Source of the DNA: Streptomyces milbemycinicus
GTDB lineage: Bacteria > Actinomycetota > Actinomycetes > Streptomycetales > Streptomycetaceae
Direction: 5' to 3'
Assembly (NCBI RefSeq): GCF_002154605.1
Contig: NZ_MUNE01000045.1
Span: 1 to 64,000 of the forward strand
Length of the DNA stretch: 64,000 nt
Below are positions 17,114-25,985 of this stretch, in pieces (position 1 is the first letter of the stretch; each line of letters begins with the position of its first letter). Under the pieces are notes generated by a model. That model had not been told where the DNA came from, ran no database searches, and saw nothing but the letters and a program-made list of their open reading frames with translations. A program made the position numbers and the translations under genes.

Positions 17114-17395
17114 GCTGCGACTCCTCATATGGTGCCCTGGTTCTTTTGCCGTTCTGGTCCCACGGTTTGGCAGCGAGCGTCGCGGCGTCCAGGACTCGTC
17201 GATGACCGGCCGATAAGCAGGATCTATCACTGAGCGGTGCGCAGAAGGTGCCTGGTCCGGGAAGCTGTGGGTGAGCGATACCCTCGCGCACACCAGCCGG
17301 ATCGCCGTACTTCTTGCCCTGGAATCGGACTCGGACAAGGGCGGAGCAGGTGGCGGCAACCATCTTCGCCGCCTGCTGCCTGCTGCCTGCGTCGA

Positions 17396-17433
17396 CCGGC
17401 CCGGTCCCCCCGCTGATCGAGGGGCCGGGCCGG
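17396..17433 (-). terminator. Hairpin terminator of the ribosomal protein cassette
   Basis: CCGGCCCGG (17396-17404) and its complement (17425-17433), extended by CCCC and GGGG around a bulged T, form a strong stem. It lies 19 bases beyond the L36 stop. Confidence 0.65.
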
Positions 17434-17452
17434 CCGGGGGGAAGGGGAGTGC

Positions 17453-17575
17453 TCAGCCCTGGCGGGCCTTGGATCGGGGGTCCTTCTTGTTGATCACGTA
17501 AGTCACACCCCGGCGGCGCACCACCTGTGCACCGGGCTTCGACTTCAGCGAGCGCAGGGACTTGCGTACTTTCAT
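17453..17575 (-). CDS. rpmJ: Ribosomal protein L36, zinc-independent form
   Basis: A 40-residue protein ([19 protein letters not shown], then [20 protein letters not shown]). It is a full-length L36 but lacks the Cys/His zinc ligands of the housekeeping form. Such C-minus paralogues replace zinc-containing proteins in the ribosome under zinc starvation and are normally repressed by Zur. It is the last gene of the L33-L31-L36 cassette, 34 bases after L31. A ribosome binding site (GAGCAGGAAGAGAAC) precedes the ATG. Confidence 0.9.
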   Translation of the reverse strand: MKVRKSLRSLKSKPGAQVVRRRGVTYVINKKDPRSKARQG

Positions 17576-17609
17576 GATGTTCTCTTCCTGCTCACGCGCC
17601 GGTCCGCGG

Positions 17610-17870
17610 TCAGCGGCCGGCCGGCGCCGTGCGGCCGTAGCGCCGCTCGAAACGCTCCACCCGGCCGGTGGTGTCCACAATCCGCGAGGTGCCGGTGTAG
17701 AACGGGTGACTGGCCGACGAGGTCTCGACGTCGATCAGCGGGTAGGTGTTGCCGTCCTCCCACTCGATGATCCGCGATGTGTGCGCGGTCGAACGGGTCA
17801 GGAACGTCGCGCCCGCCGCGCGGTCGCGGAAGACCACCGGCCGGGAGACGGGGTGGATTCCAGGCTTCAT
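17610..17870 (-). CDS. rpmE2: Ribosomal protein L31 type B, zinc-independent form
   Basis: An 86-residue protein with the type B signature ([45 protein letters not shown]). It lacks the CxxC pair of zinc-binding L31, as expected for a zinc-starvation paralogue. The ATG at 17870 follows GAAGGAAAC. It lies between L33 and L36 in a same-strand cassette. Confidence 0.93.
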   Translation of the reverse strand: MKPGIHPVSRPVVFRDRAAGATFLTRSTAHTSRIIEWEDGNTYPLIDVETSSASHPFYTGTSRIVDTTGRVERFERRYGRTAPAGR

Positions 17871-17916
17871 GATGTTTCCTTCCTCGTGACCGTCCGCGAA
17901 AGGGCAACGGCTGGGT

Positions 17917-18081
17917 TCATCGCTCCTCGCGGAAGAGGACGTGTTCCCCGGCCACCGGGTCGTACTTGCGCAGGACGAGCCGGTCGGGGTCGTTGAGACG
18001 GTTCTTGCGCGTCACGTAGGTGACGCCGGTCCCGGCCGTCGACTTCAACGTGACGACGGGGCGTACGGTGGTGCGTGCCAT
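17917..18081 (-). CDS. rpmG: Ribosomal protein L33, zinc-independent form
   Basis: A 54-residue protein ([20 protein letters not shown], then [20 protein letters not shown]). The two CxxC pairs of the zinc form are replaced, for example by YDPVAGEHV. The ATG at 18081 follows AAGGAGGA. It is the first gene of the cassette, so the Zur operator would be expected just upstream (18085-18190). I see no clear match there to the usual Zur box (TGAAAATGATTTTCA-like). The cassette lacks the L28, S14 and S18 partners found in larger versions. Confidence 0.92.
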   Translation of the reverse strand: MARTTVRPVVTLKSTAGTGVTYVTRKNRLNDPDRLVLRKYDPVAGEHVLFREER

Positions 18082-18192
18082 GAACTCCTCCTTCCGCTCA
18101 CATTCGGCGGGTCCTTGATCCGCCCATGTCAGCGACGTTCCTCTCAACGCCACCCCCCGCTCCTGCATTCCCGACGGCTGCCGAGCCGGTCA

Positions 18193-18452
18193 TCAGGCTG
18201 TTGCGGCGGCTCGCACCGGGGCCGGCAGGCTGCCGATGTCGTAGGCGCCGTGGTGCCTGCGTCCGTGGACGAAGAAGGCCGGCGTCCAGGCCACGTCGCT
18301 GAGATCCGCCGACTCCGCGTCCCCGGCGATCCGCGCCGCACCTGCGTGGGCGCGCAGTCCCGCTCGGAGCGCTCCTTGTCCAGGCCGGTCTGTGCCGCGT
18401 ACCGGCGCGGATATTCGAGGCGCAGTGCGACTTCTTGCTTCGATGTCACCAT
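18193..18452 (-). pseudogene. C-terminal relic of a DsbA-like thioredoxin-fold protein
   Basis: One frame reads RLEYPRRYAAQTGLDKERSE. Another continues with RAHAGAARIAGDAESADLSD, then VAWTPAFFVHGRRHHGAYDI. This is the C-terminal part of DsbA-family proteins, including the cis-Pro loop (WTPAFFVHGR), also found fused behind NhaA antiporters. The N-terminal CxxC domain is absent and a frameshift separates the two pieces. The IS3 element inserted at 18495 lies immediately upstream and probably removed or displaced the front. Confidence 0.5.
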
Positions 18453-18527
18453 CAGTTCTCATCAGCCTGTCCTCAATCTTGGCTGGTCAGGGTGTGAAGT
18501 TTCCCCGTGATCCTGGACACTCTTCTT

Positions 18528-19430
18528 CTACGCTGCGAGTGTTTGGTCGTTGCGGAACCGCTGGCGCGTCTCGTGGGGTGTGAGGTACCCGAAGAGAGGG
18601 TGTTTGCGCAGGCGGCGCCGGTTGTAGAAGGTCTCGATGAATGCGAAGACATCGGCGCGGGCGGTAGCCCGGTCGGGCCAGGTTCGGGTGCCGATCTCTT
18701 CCTTGAGGACGGCCCAGAAGCTTTCGGCTGCGGCGTTGTCGAAGCAGGAGCCGGTCCGGCCCGTGCTTTGCCGAAGCCCCAAGGCGTGTATCTCAGCGCG
18801 GAATTCGGACGAGGTGTATTCGCTTCCACGGTCGCTGTGTGCGATGCAGCCGGGTTGCAGGCTGCCCCGGCCGTGAGCCATCCGCAGCGCGTCAGTCACC
18901 AGCTCGGCGCGGTGGTGGTCGGCCATCGCGTAGCCGGCGACCTCGCGGGTGGCCAGGTCCAGCCAGCAGGCCAGATACAGCCGGCCCTCTCGCGTGGGCA
19001 GGTACGTGATGCCACCCGGCCGGGTGCCCGGCCGGGTGCCGGGCCGGGTGGCAGTGAAGTCGCGGCCGATCAGGTCCGGCGTCGGCCACGCCTGCTTGTC
19101 GGGCCGGGTCAGCGAGCGGCGTCTTCGGCGCCTGAGGCCGACGATCGCGCGTTCGCGCATGATCCGTTCCACCCGTTTGCGGTTGACCGGCTTTCCCAGC
19201 CGGTGCAGCTCGGCGTGCACCCGCGGGACACCGTAGGCACCTTTTGAGGCCAGGTGGATCACGGCGATCTCATGGGCGAGCGCGTCATCAGCACGTATCC
19301 GCAACTGCCGGGCCTCCTCCGCTTCCAGCCAGGCGTAGAACGAGGAGCGGGCCACGTACAGGACACGGCACAGCAGGGCCACAGGGTATGCGGCCTTCTC
19401 CGCGTCGATGAACCGGTAGCCCTCGCTCAC
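18528..19430 (-). CDS. IS3-family transposase OrfB, probably catalytically dead
   Basis: A 300-residue integrase-type transposase part with an HTH_21-like N-terminus (ASKGAYGVPRVHAELHRLG). The second catalytic Asp (HSDRGSEYTS) and the Glu (NAAAESFWAVLKEE) are present. The first DDE Asp should stand in a motif like VGDITYLPT. Here a tandem repeat reads TRPGTRPGTRPGGITYLPT, so the Asp is replaced by Gly (codon 19011-19013) and three residues are added. The start at 19430 overlaps the orfA stop by four bases; natural expression is as an OrfAB fusion by frameshifting. Confidence 0.85.
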   Translation of the reverse strand: MSEGYRFIDAEKAAYPVALLCRVLYVARSSFYAWLEAEEARQLRIRADDALAHEIAVIHLASKGAYGVPRVHAELHRLGKPVNRKRVERIMRERAIVGLRRRRRRSLTRPDKQAWPTPDLIGRDFTATRPGTRPGTRPGGITYLPTREGRLYLACWLDLATREVAGYAMADHHRAELVTDALRMAHGRGSLQPGCIAHSDRGSEYTSSEFRAEIHALGLRQSTGRTGSCFDNAAAESFWAVLKEEIGTRTWPDRATARADVFAFIETFYNRRRLRKHPLFGYLTPHETRQRFRNDQTLAA

Positions 19431-19726
19431 CGGTCGCTGTCCTGGGCGAAGAAGGCCGCGGCTTTTTTCGGGATCTCGATCGTCTTGTGCTGCTCGATGT
19501 TCTGCTTGCGCAGCCGCGCGAGCTCCTCGCGTTCGGTACCGGTCAGCTCGCCCGGCCTGTCCTCACCACGGTCGTTCCGGTCACGCTTGACCCAGCCGCG
19601 CAGACTCTCCGGACTCACCCCCAGATCCCGCGCAACCTCCGTGATCGTCTTGTCGGAGGAGCGGGCCAACGCGATGGCGTCCCGCTTGAACTCCTCCGAA
19701 TACCGCTTCGAGTACTGACTACCCAC
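19427..19726 (-). CDS. IS3-family transposase OrfA
   Basis: A 99-residue DNA-binding part with the HTH_Tnp_1 pattern (YSEEFKRDAIALARSSDKTI, then TEVARDLGVSPESLRGWVKR) and a C-terminal leucine-zipper-like coiled coil (EREELARLRKQNIEQHKTIE). OrfA binds the element ends. In the fused OrfAB form, made by slippage on AAAAAAG close to the end of this gene, it brings the catalytic part to them. Confidence 0.88.
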   Translation of the reverse strand: MGSQYSKRYSEEFKRDAIALARSSDKTITEVARDLGVSPESLRGWVKRDRNDRGEDRPGELTGTEREELARLRKQNIEQHKTIEIPKKAAAFFAQDSDR

Positions 19727-19857
19727 CTGGCACTACTTCCTCTGGAACCTCATGTCCCAGTCCCCAGGTGTCCAGTCACAAGGGGAAGCTTCAGTGGGGC
19801 CGCGCTAGAACGGTAGGACAGCTTCTCAGCCCGCCGGTATCCCGTAGCACGCGCACT

Positions 19858-22758
19858 TCACACGACGATGCAGGTCATGGCCGCCCACAGCAGGGGTGAG
19901 TGCTCGGTCCGGCCGTCGGCGCGCCAGCGGTCGAGCTGCTCGCGCTGCCAGCGCCCGAGCCGCTGCACGGGGTCAGGGTCCTCGTGGGCGGTGTCGACGG
20001 CGACGATCGCCTCCGACAGTGGGCGCACGGACTCGGCCAGACCTGCCAGCCGGTGGAACGCGAAGCTGGTCGGCAGCACCCAGCGGGTGGCGGTGACCAG
20101 TTCGGCACCGTTGTGGATCATCGCCGTGGCCAGGCCGAACGACTCGGCGAACCGCAGATCGCCACCGCTCTCACAGCCGATCAGGGCGACCCGCGGCGGC
20201 GCGGGCCAGATCCGCGCCCCCGGCTCACCGTCAGCCCGCAGGGGCAGCGTGCCCAGCAGGAGGTCCTTGGCCGACAGCGGCCGATGCGTGCGGACCGCCT
20301 CGGCCAGGCCGACGGTCTCCGGACCGCAGGACAGATGCAGCGTGCCGTCCTCGCTCTGCCCGCCCTCGACCGGTGTGCCGCTCACATGCCCGACGTACAT
20401 CAGTCGGCGTGCCCCCTTGCGGAGCACGCCGCTCAGCCAGTCCCGGTCCAGGTCGGTGCGGCGGAACGCCTCCGCCGGGCCGGCGAGGGACGGCTCGACG
20501 GCGCCCGCGTCGAGGCGGCTTTGGACCAGCGCCAGCAGCTCCGGATCCGAGCCGGGCGGCCCCAGGACCGAGCCGAGCGGGGAGTCGGCGCGGAATCCGG
20601 GCACCCGGGGGTCGAGGACGAGCACGACCGGGCCGGTGTCCCGCGCCGGACCTTCAGGAGCGCGCTGCACTGTGTTCTGTCGTCGCAACGACGTCGGCGC
20701 GGTGGTCACCACGTCCGCCAGCTCGATGAGCCGGGTGCCGGCGTCGTCGACGGCCAGCAGTTCCCATGGGACTTGAGCGACCCGCGGCGACGGCTGGATG
20801 CGGACCAGCGGGCGGCCCGCGCGCTCCGACACCTGGCGGATCTGCGCCGTCAGCCCCTCCGGCCACAGCGCCTCGGCCAGCGTCCGCGCGAGTTGCCGCT
20901 CGGCGCGGTGATCGGCCAGCGCGCCCGACTCGAACGCCCGCCGCATCCCGGCGGTCCCCTCGCCCGAGCCGGGGAGCGCCTCGGCCAGCTCACGTACCGC
21001 ACGGTCGACTTCGGCTGCGGGGCCGTGTCCGGTGCCGAACCCCTGGGCGCCGCCGGCCCACGTCCAGGTCATGAACAGGTCGCCCGCGTCGGCCAGCCGG
21101 ATCTGGACCACGGGGCGGGCGGTCAGCTCGTCGGTGATCCAGAACGGCACCTCCTCCTCGTCCACGATCCGTCGGCGATAGCGGAACTCTGCCGCCGCGA
21201 TGAACTCCTGGAGCGCGACCCGGCCGGACTCCGCCGACATCCGCACCTTCCGCGGCGGCGCGACCCGCAGCCCGGCGGAGGCGGCGGCCTCGGCGGCCAC
21301 ACCCCCGAGGGCCATCGGCCCGCCGTCGCCGTACGCCTTCATGCCCGCGTTCGGGAAGACCGTCGGCCCGTCATGCCCGTCGTCGGGGCCCGGCCCTGGA
21401 CCCAGTGCCAGCGCGGCGCCTGCGCACCGGTGTTCCACCAGCTCGAAGAGGAGCCCCTGGTCCTGGCGGCGCACGGCGAGACGGAACGCCAACTGCATGG
21501 CCCTGTCCGCCAGTTGAAGCCACTGGGCGCGCGCGTGGGCGGTGACGAAGTCGTGGCGTGCCGCGGCCAGCGCCAGGGCGGCGGGCAGGGCGAGGGAGAG
21601 CGCGGTGTCGATGGACCGCGTCTCGTGCCGGCCGTGGTCCGTCCGGTTCAGGTTGTCCTCAAGGGCGCCCGCGAGCATGAGGTCGACCTGGGCGCACCGC
21701 TCGTGGATCGCCCGTGCCTGGTAGACGTCACGGGCCTCCTGGGCCAGCCGCTTCATCTCCTCGATGTCGCCCCGCTCGTACGCGTGTTGGGCGCCCAGCA
21801 GCATGGAGTCGGCGGCGGCCACCGAGGCGCCGAGCCGCTCGAACCGGTCCAGGCTCGCCGTCGCGAGGTCGTGCGCCCCGGCGGTGTCGCCGCGCAGACC
21901 GGCGAGATGGCTGCGGGCCTGTTCACAGACCGCCAGATCACCGAACCTCCGCTGCTCCTCGAAGAACGCGGACGCCTCGGCGAACAGCCGCTCAGCGAGG
22001 TCGAGTTCACCGCGCTCCATGGCGAGGGACGCCCGGTGCGCGAGCAGCGTCTGCCGCTCCCCGGTGTCCCCCAGCGCCCGGAAGCCGTCGTCCGCGCGGG
22101 CGAAGCAGTCCTCGGCCAGGTCGAACCGTCCGGTCGTGGCACAGATCGTGCCGAGCGCGGTCAGCAGGCGTGGGACGGCCTCCGCGGCGGTGGCCGGAGT
22201 CGTGGACAACAAGAGCGTGGCCTGTTCCTCCGCCCTTCCCCACTCGCCCCGGTTCATCAGCAACAGGACCCGGTTCAGGCCGAGTTCGGCGGCGCGCAGC
22301 CCATCAGGGTCGTCGAACTCGGGGAACAGGGCCGCCGCTTCGTCCAAACAGGCCAACGACTCGTCCAGACGCCCCGTCCTGCTCATCACGTCGGACCTGG
22401 CGATGAGTGTCTTCAGTACGGTTTCCAGCCACAGTTGACGGCCCTGCGGGCCCATCTGCGCCGACGCGATGCCCTCGAGCAGGGCCAGGGACCGTTCGAC
22501 CGCACCCTCCGCCCCGGGCAGGTCCGAGGCGGTGAGGAGGACGATGGCGAGGTCGGACAGCACGTGCGCGCGCAGGAACCGCACGTCGGGCGAGTCCTCG
22601 ATGGACTCGGCCAGGGTGAGCATCTCGCCGTACACGGCGCACGCGGCCGCGAAGTCGGCGGCCATGTGGTGCTCGTGGGCCAGGGCGAAGCGGCTGTCGA
22701 ACGGCTCCCCGTACAGTTGCGCCGCCCCCTGGACCTGTGACTCGTTCTCGTCCGGCAT
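19858..22758 (-). CDS. TPR-CHAT protein (caspase-like protease)
   Basis: A 966-residue protein. Residues about 1-430 are helical tetratricopeptide-type repeats (for example AAACAVYGEMLTLAES, LDESLACLDEAAALFPEF, GDIEEMKRLAQEARDVYQA). The C-terminal 350 residues form a CHAT domain with the expected dyad: His791 in MYVGHVSG and Cys862 in ALIGCESGGD. CHAT proteins are clan CD proteases related to caspases and separase. In some type III CRISPR systems a TPR-CHAT protease is held inactive by its TPR part and released by target RNA. No CRISPR genes are visible here. It is the last gene of a three-gene operon, with its ATG three bases after the preceding stop and GAGGAC as ribosome binding site. It may cleave one of its operon partners when triggered; that is inference. 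Confidence 0.85.
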   Translation of the reverse strand: MPDENESQVQGAAQLYGEPFDSRFALAHEHHMAADFAAACAVYGEMLTLAESIEDSPDVRFLRAHVLSDLAIVLLTASDLPGAEGAVERSLALLEGIASAQMGPQGRQLWLETVLKTLIARSDVMSRTGRLDESLACLDEAAALFPEFDDPDGLRAAELGLNRVLLLMNRGEWGRAEEQATLLLSTTPATAAEAVPRLLTALGTICATTGRFDLAEDCFARADDGFRALGDTGERQTLLAHRASLAMERGELDLAERLFAEASAFFEEQRRFGDLAVCEQARSHLAGLRGDTAGAHDLATASLDRFERLGASVAAADSMLLGAQHAYERGDIEEMKRLAQEARDVYQARAIHERCAQVDLMLAGALEDNLNRTDHGRHETRSIDTALSLALPAALALAAARHDFVTAHARAQWLQLADRAMQLAFRLAVRRQDQGLLFELVEHRCAGAALALGPGPGPDDGHDGPTVFPNAGMKAYGDGGPMALGGVAAEAAASAGLRVAPPRKVRMSAESGRVALQEFIAAAEFRYRRRIVDEEEVPFWITDELTARPVVQIRLADAGDLFMTWTWAGGAQGFGTGHGPAAEVDRAVRELAEALPGSGEGTAGMRRAFESGALADHRAERQLARTLAEALWPEGLTAQIRQVSERAGRPLVRIQPSPRVAQVPWELLAVDDAGTRLIELADVVTTAPTSLRRQNTVQRAPEGPARDTGPVVLVLDPRVPGFRADSPLGSVLGPPGSDPELLALVQSRLDAGAVEPSLAGPAEAFRRTDLDRDWLSGVLRKGARRLMYVGHVSGTPVEGGQSEDGTLHLSCGPETVGLAEAVRTHRPLSAKDLLLGTLPLRADGEPGARIWPAPPRVALIGCESGGDLRFAESFGLATAMIHNGAELVTATRWVLPTSFAFHRLAGLAESVRPLSEAIVAVDTAHEDPDPVQRLGRWQREQLDRWRADGRTEHSPLLWAAMTCIVV

Positions 22759-22761
22759 CCG

Positions 22762-24045
22762 TCAGTAGTCCTCACGCGTGGCGGTGGCGGCGAGGGTCTC
22801 GGCAAGGAAAGGCGCCGAGACGCTGTGGTACGCGTCGTCGGATGTCAGGGGCTGCGCCGCGGCGGCCAGTCGGCGTCGGGCCAGGGCGCGGGCCGCGTCA
22901 CGGTCGGCGCGGCCCCCGGGACCGGCGCCTGGGTCGAAACCGGGCAGCAGGACTCCGACGTCGACATGGGGCGGTGTCGTCGCCGGCAGATCGAGATGCG
23001 GGCTCAGGCCGAGATCCGCCCGGCCGGTCCACACGTCGTCCCGTCTGGCGAGGGGCACCCGGCTCGGCGGGCCGCCGTTCACCTGGACCTCCGCGACGAG
23101 CAGCGCACCCGCGACGGGAGCCGCGACGTGCGCGACGACCTCGACCTCGATCTGGCGGCGCGCACCGAGCGCGCGGGCGGTCCAGGAGACCGAGTCCTCG
23201 GCGGCGTCGACGAACCCCGGCGGGTAGCGGCGCCAGTCGTTCGTCCCCGAGCCCCGGGCGACGACCCGGCCGCCGGGCACGGGTGCGTCGCCTGCCGCGA
23301 GGGCGTAGCCGTCCCGCCGAGCGAACAGCGTGCCCGCGTCGACGGGCGTACGTACCAGGCCCCGCTCCAGGGCCGAGCGGAGTTCACGCAGGGCCGGCCC
23401 GTCCAGCCCGGCGCCGTCCGCCGCGTCGTCGATCAGCCGCAGGACGTTCTCCAAGTGGCGTGCCGTGCCCGCTGGTTGTGGTGCCGAGCGCCACCACTGG
23501 ATCAGCGGGCCGAGTCCGGCCCGGTGCTCTTCGATGAGTTCGGGCACGCAGTCGTCGGGCTGGTCACCGAAGTCGTCGAACAACTGCTGGCACCGGTGGG
23601 TGAGCGCCGCCGACTCCAGGCCGAGCACATCCGGTTCGAGCACCGCAATGCCGTCGGTGTACGACGCCGGCCACCACCGGGCCGCCCAGTGCGCCAACCC
23701 GAGCCGGGCGGCAGCGCCCGCGAGAGCGCCGAGGTCCACCGGCACGGGGCTCACCTCGCCTCCCCCTGCCGCGCACGCGTGCACCGCGGCAGCGGTGGGC
23801 TCGCCGTAGACCGCCCACAGCCATTCCAGCGCCCGCCCCACGTCATGCACTTCCGCCACCGGCGGCCTCGGCTCCCCGAGGATGGGCCAGACCAGCACAG
23901 CGCCCGCGACGTCGAGAACGGAGCGCGCGAAGTCGGGGCCTGGGGCGTCCACATCGTCATGGGTGAAGACAGGGCTGCCGGCGGCGACCCGGATCGTGCC
24001 GTCCGCGCCCTGCGCGACGTGGATGAGCGACCCGTTCTGGGCCAT
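22762..24045 (-). CDS. Unknown second protein of the CHAT operon
   Basis: A 427-residue protein. The ATG at 24045 overlaps the stop of the gene before it (TGATG), and the CHAT gene follows after three bases, so the three are surely co-expressed. No family is recognised. The first 200 residues are mixed alpha/beta with many Trp (ALEWLWAVYGEPTAAAVHAC, LAHWAARWWPASYTDG). Residues about 190-260 are helical. Residues about 310-390 look like a beta-sandwich (RQIEVEVVAHVAAPVAGALL, PLARRDDVWTGRADLGLSPH). The C-terminus is Asp/Arg-rich. There is no signal peptide. Context makes it a candidate sensor, regulator or substrate of the CHAT protease. Confidence 0.7.
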   Translation of the reverse strand: MAQNGSLIHVAQGADGTIRVAAGSPVFTHDDVDAPGPDFARSVLDVAGAVLVWPILGEPRPPVAEVHDVGRALEWLWAVYGEPTAAAVHACAAGGGEVSPVPVDLGALAGAAARLGLAHWAARWWPASYTDGIAVLEPDVLGLESAALTHRCQQLFDDFGDQPDDCVPELIEEHRAGLGPLIQWWRSAPQPAGTARHLENVLRLIDDAADGAGLDGPALRELRSALERGLVRTPVDAGTLFARRDGYALAAGDAPVPGGRVVARGSGTNDWRRYPPGFVDAAEDSVSWTARALGARRQIEVEVVAHVAAPVAGALLVAEVQVNGGPPSRVPLARRDDVWTGRADLGLSPHLDLPATTPPHVDVGVLLPGFDPGAGPGGRADRDAARALARRRLAAAAQPLTSDDAYHSVSAPFLAETLAATATREDY

Positions 24046-25442
24046 CACGTGCTCCTCGGCTCGGCCGTGTCCACGGCGGTCGCCGCCGACAGGGTGCGCA
24101 GTGCCGATCGGACCCTGTCGCGGTGGTCCATCATCACCGAGCGGGATACCCCGTCGAGCACCGCCCAGAGCGAGGCGAGGTCCCCCAGGGGCGCGTCGCG
24201 GACGTCCCGCCCGTGCAGCCGCACCCACAGCCGCCGCATATAGGCGGCCCAGGGGGTGCGCAGGTCCCGGGCGAGGGCGTCCAGGACGCCGCCGCTGTCG
24301 CCGTGGCCGCCGTCCGGGTCGGGGCGGGGAGAAACGGTCATCCTGCGGGCGCGCAGGACCGATGCCTCGCGCCGCCAGCGGCTGTTGACGGCCCGGTGCG
24401 CCGCGGTGCGCCCCGGCGCGGGTTCCCCGGTGCCCAGCGGGTCGAGGCCGACCGCGAGCCGCCCGCCGAGGACGACGGCGACGCGCAGGCTCTCGTCGTG
24501 CAGGCCGAGCGGAGCGCAACTGCGGCCGACCTCCCGCTGAACGAGATCCGGCACGGCCGGCAGCTCCTCGCGCCGGGACGACGACTGCAGCACGACGAAG
24601 AGCCGCTCGAAGAGCGTGCGGTCGAGCGGCGCGGGAAGCGTGGCGGTGGAGGCGGCGCGCCCGACCTTAGGACGCGGCGGCGCCTGGCGCGCGGTCAGCC
24701 CCAGATGCGCCGGCAGCTCCTCGGCGCCCCAGACCTCGCCGGCATGCGCCCACAGCGCCCGGCCGAACAGCCCTCCGTGCCCCGCCTCGACCATGGCCGT
24801 GTACTCCGGCGAGTTCACCGCCGGCCCCATCGGCCCCGCCGCACCGCACGCTTCGAGCACCTCGCCCGCCAGCGCGACCGCCACACCGACGTCGGCGGCG
24901 ACCGGAGGCCGGCCCGCCCACGCGACGGCCAGCTCCCCGTCGAGCCGGGCCCGCCGCGCGGCGTCCGCCAGATGGCCCTTCAGCGCTTCGACAGTACGTC
25001 CGCCGCCCGCGTCCGCCACGTCCTCCACCACGCCCCTCGCCACGGCGTCCGCACCGGCGGAAGGCGCCCCGTACCCGGTCGCCAGCTCGAAACACCGCTG
25101 GAAGTACAGATCCTGGGGGTGACCCGCCACGATCCCCAGAGCCCGGCGGGTCTTCTTGAGCAGCGTGAACCACTGAGCCGTCGCCCGAAGACGCGCACCG
25201 GACTCCTGGATCAGCGCGTCCAGGCGCGCGGCCTGCGCCGGTTCGAGGAAATCCGCCGCGAGTTCGGGACACAGCGACGGCCTGACGATCAACGGCAGCA
25301 CGATCAGCTTGACCGTCCGGGTCAACGGCGCCCCGCCGGGCCCGCTCAGCGACTCCAGCCCCGGCCCGAGGCCACGCCAGGCACGGTCGATGACCAGGGC
25401 GCGAGATCGGCATGCATCGGTCGGCTGGCTCGGCGGCGGCAT
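24045..25442 (-). CDS. Unknown first protein of the CHAT operon
   Basis: A 465-residue protein if started at the ATG at 25442 (MPPPSQPTDA). No ribosome binding site is evident, so a later start is possible. The N-terminal part (PLTRTVKLIVLPLIVRPSLC) is followed by a long helical, Ala/Arg/Glu-rich body (ARLDALIQESGARLRATAQW, VEALKGHLADAARRARLDGE). A C-terminal region with aromatic residues (PWAAYMRRLWVRLHGRDVRD) completes it. No catalytic motif, membrane helix or known domain was recognised. It is coupled to the next gene by TGATG and divergent from a five-gene plus-strand operon 118 bases away. Confidence 0.65.
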   Translation of the reverse strand: MPPPSQPTDACRSRALVIDRAWRGLGPGLESLSGPGGAPLTRTVKLIVLPLIVRPSLCPELAADFLEPAQAARLDALIQESGARLRATAQWFTLLKKTRRALGIVAGHPQDLYFQRCFELATGYGAPSAGADAVARGVVEDVADAGGGRTVEALKGHLADAARRARLDGELAVAWAGRPPVAADVGVAVALAGEVLEACGAAGPMGPAVNSPEYTAMVEAGHGGLFGRALWAHAGEVWGAEELPAHLGLTARQAPPRPKVGRAASTATLPAPLDRTLFERLFVVLQSSSRREELPAVPDLVQREVGRSCAPLGLHDESLRVAVVLGGRLAVGLDPLGTGEPAPGRTAAHRAVNSRWRREASVLRARRMTVSPRPDPDGGHGDSGGVLDALARDLRTPWAAYMRRLWVRLHGRDVRDAPLGDLASLWAVLDGVSRSVMMDHRDRVRSALRTLSAATAVDTAEPRST

Positions 25443-25560
25443 GCGGCGAGCGTACGTCGTCCGGGAACGGGCGGGCGAACCTGGGATCGGTAGGAGGTTC
25501 GGGCCGCCTAGCGTCCACACCGTGCACCGCACATGACATCACCACAAGGAGAAGCGGCCA
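25443..25560. promoter_or_regulatory. Divergent promoter region between the CHAT operon and the small-gene operon
   Basis: These 118 bases must contain promoters for both directions. AAGGAG lies about ten bases before the ATG at 25561. I see no strong -10/-35 pair and no obvious palindrome, so regulation cannot be read from sequence. Confidence 0.5.
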
Positions 25561-25985
25561 TGGGAATCTTCAGCAAGCGCAGCAAGAACCGCGAGGTGCG
25601 GGCCGCCGAGATCGCCGACCAGGTGGCCGACGGCAAGGGGTTCTACGGCCGTGCCACGCGCGCGTTCCTCGCCAAGGAGGACTTCGCCAAGGTCCAGCAG
25701 ACGATCGGCGCGTACAAGTCAGGCCAGGACGTCCGGCAACTGCTCGCCATGGGTGCGCCGACCGTACCGGCCGTCGTCGTGTCGATCGGCGACACCGGCC
25801 GGCTGGTCAACTTCGACCCGGTCGTCGACCTGGTCCTCCAGCCGTCCGGGACAACCGACCGGACCACCGTCCAGACCGTCGTCTCCAAACTGCGCATCCC
25901 CCGCACCGGCGACCAGGTCCTGCTGATCGCCGACCCCGCGCGGCCGGGCGGCTACCTCTACGCCGGGGACGGCGTCACTCCGTGA
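25561..25985 (+). CDS. Small hypothetical protein, first gene of the divergent operon
   Basis: A 141-residue protein with a clear ribosome binding site (AAGGAG). The N-terminus is basic and helical (SKRSKNREVRAAEIADQVAD). The remainder reads as a compact alpha/beta domain (VPAVVVSIGDTGRLVNFDPV, then VDLVLQPSG and TGDQVLLIADPARP). The stop overlaps the next start (GTGA), giving tight coupling. I do not recognise the family. The operon carries several short soluble and membrane proteins and may be functionally linked to the CHAT genes it diverges from. Confidence 0.65.

Larger units (their letters stand above)
18495..19793 (-). mobile_element. IS3-family insertion sequence, structurally complete
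   Basis: A 1299-base element bounded by 26-base imperfect inverted repeats (18495-18520 and 19768-19793; shared parts TGAAG, TTCCCC, TGGACAC). It is flanked by a 3-base target duplication GTG (18492-18494 and 19794-19796), normal for IS3. It carries overlapping orfA and orfB on the minus strand with a run AAAAAAG (19462-19468) before the orfA stop, the usual place for -1 frameshifting. The preserved ends and target duplication indicate a fairly recent insertion. The transposase has lost its first catalytic Asp, so this copy is probably immobile on its own. Confidence 0.88.

Noticed and set aside
19900-22740. A 946-codon open frame on the plus strand opposite the CHAT gene
   Set aside because: It is a shadow of the TPR-CHAT gene. 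The minus frame has the domains, the catalytic dyad and the operon coupling.
24123-25493. A 456-codon plus-strand frame opposite the first CHAT-operon gene
   Set aside because: Its composition is typical of an antisense shadow, and the minus frame is coupled by TGATG to the next gene.
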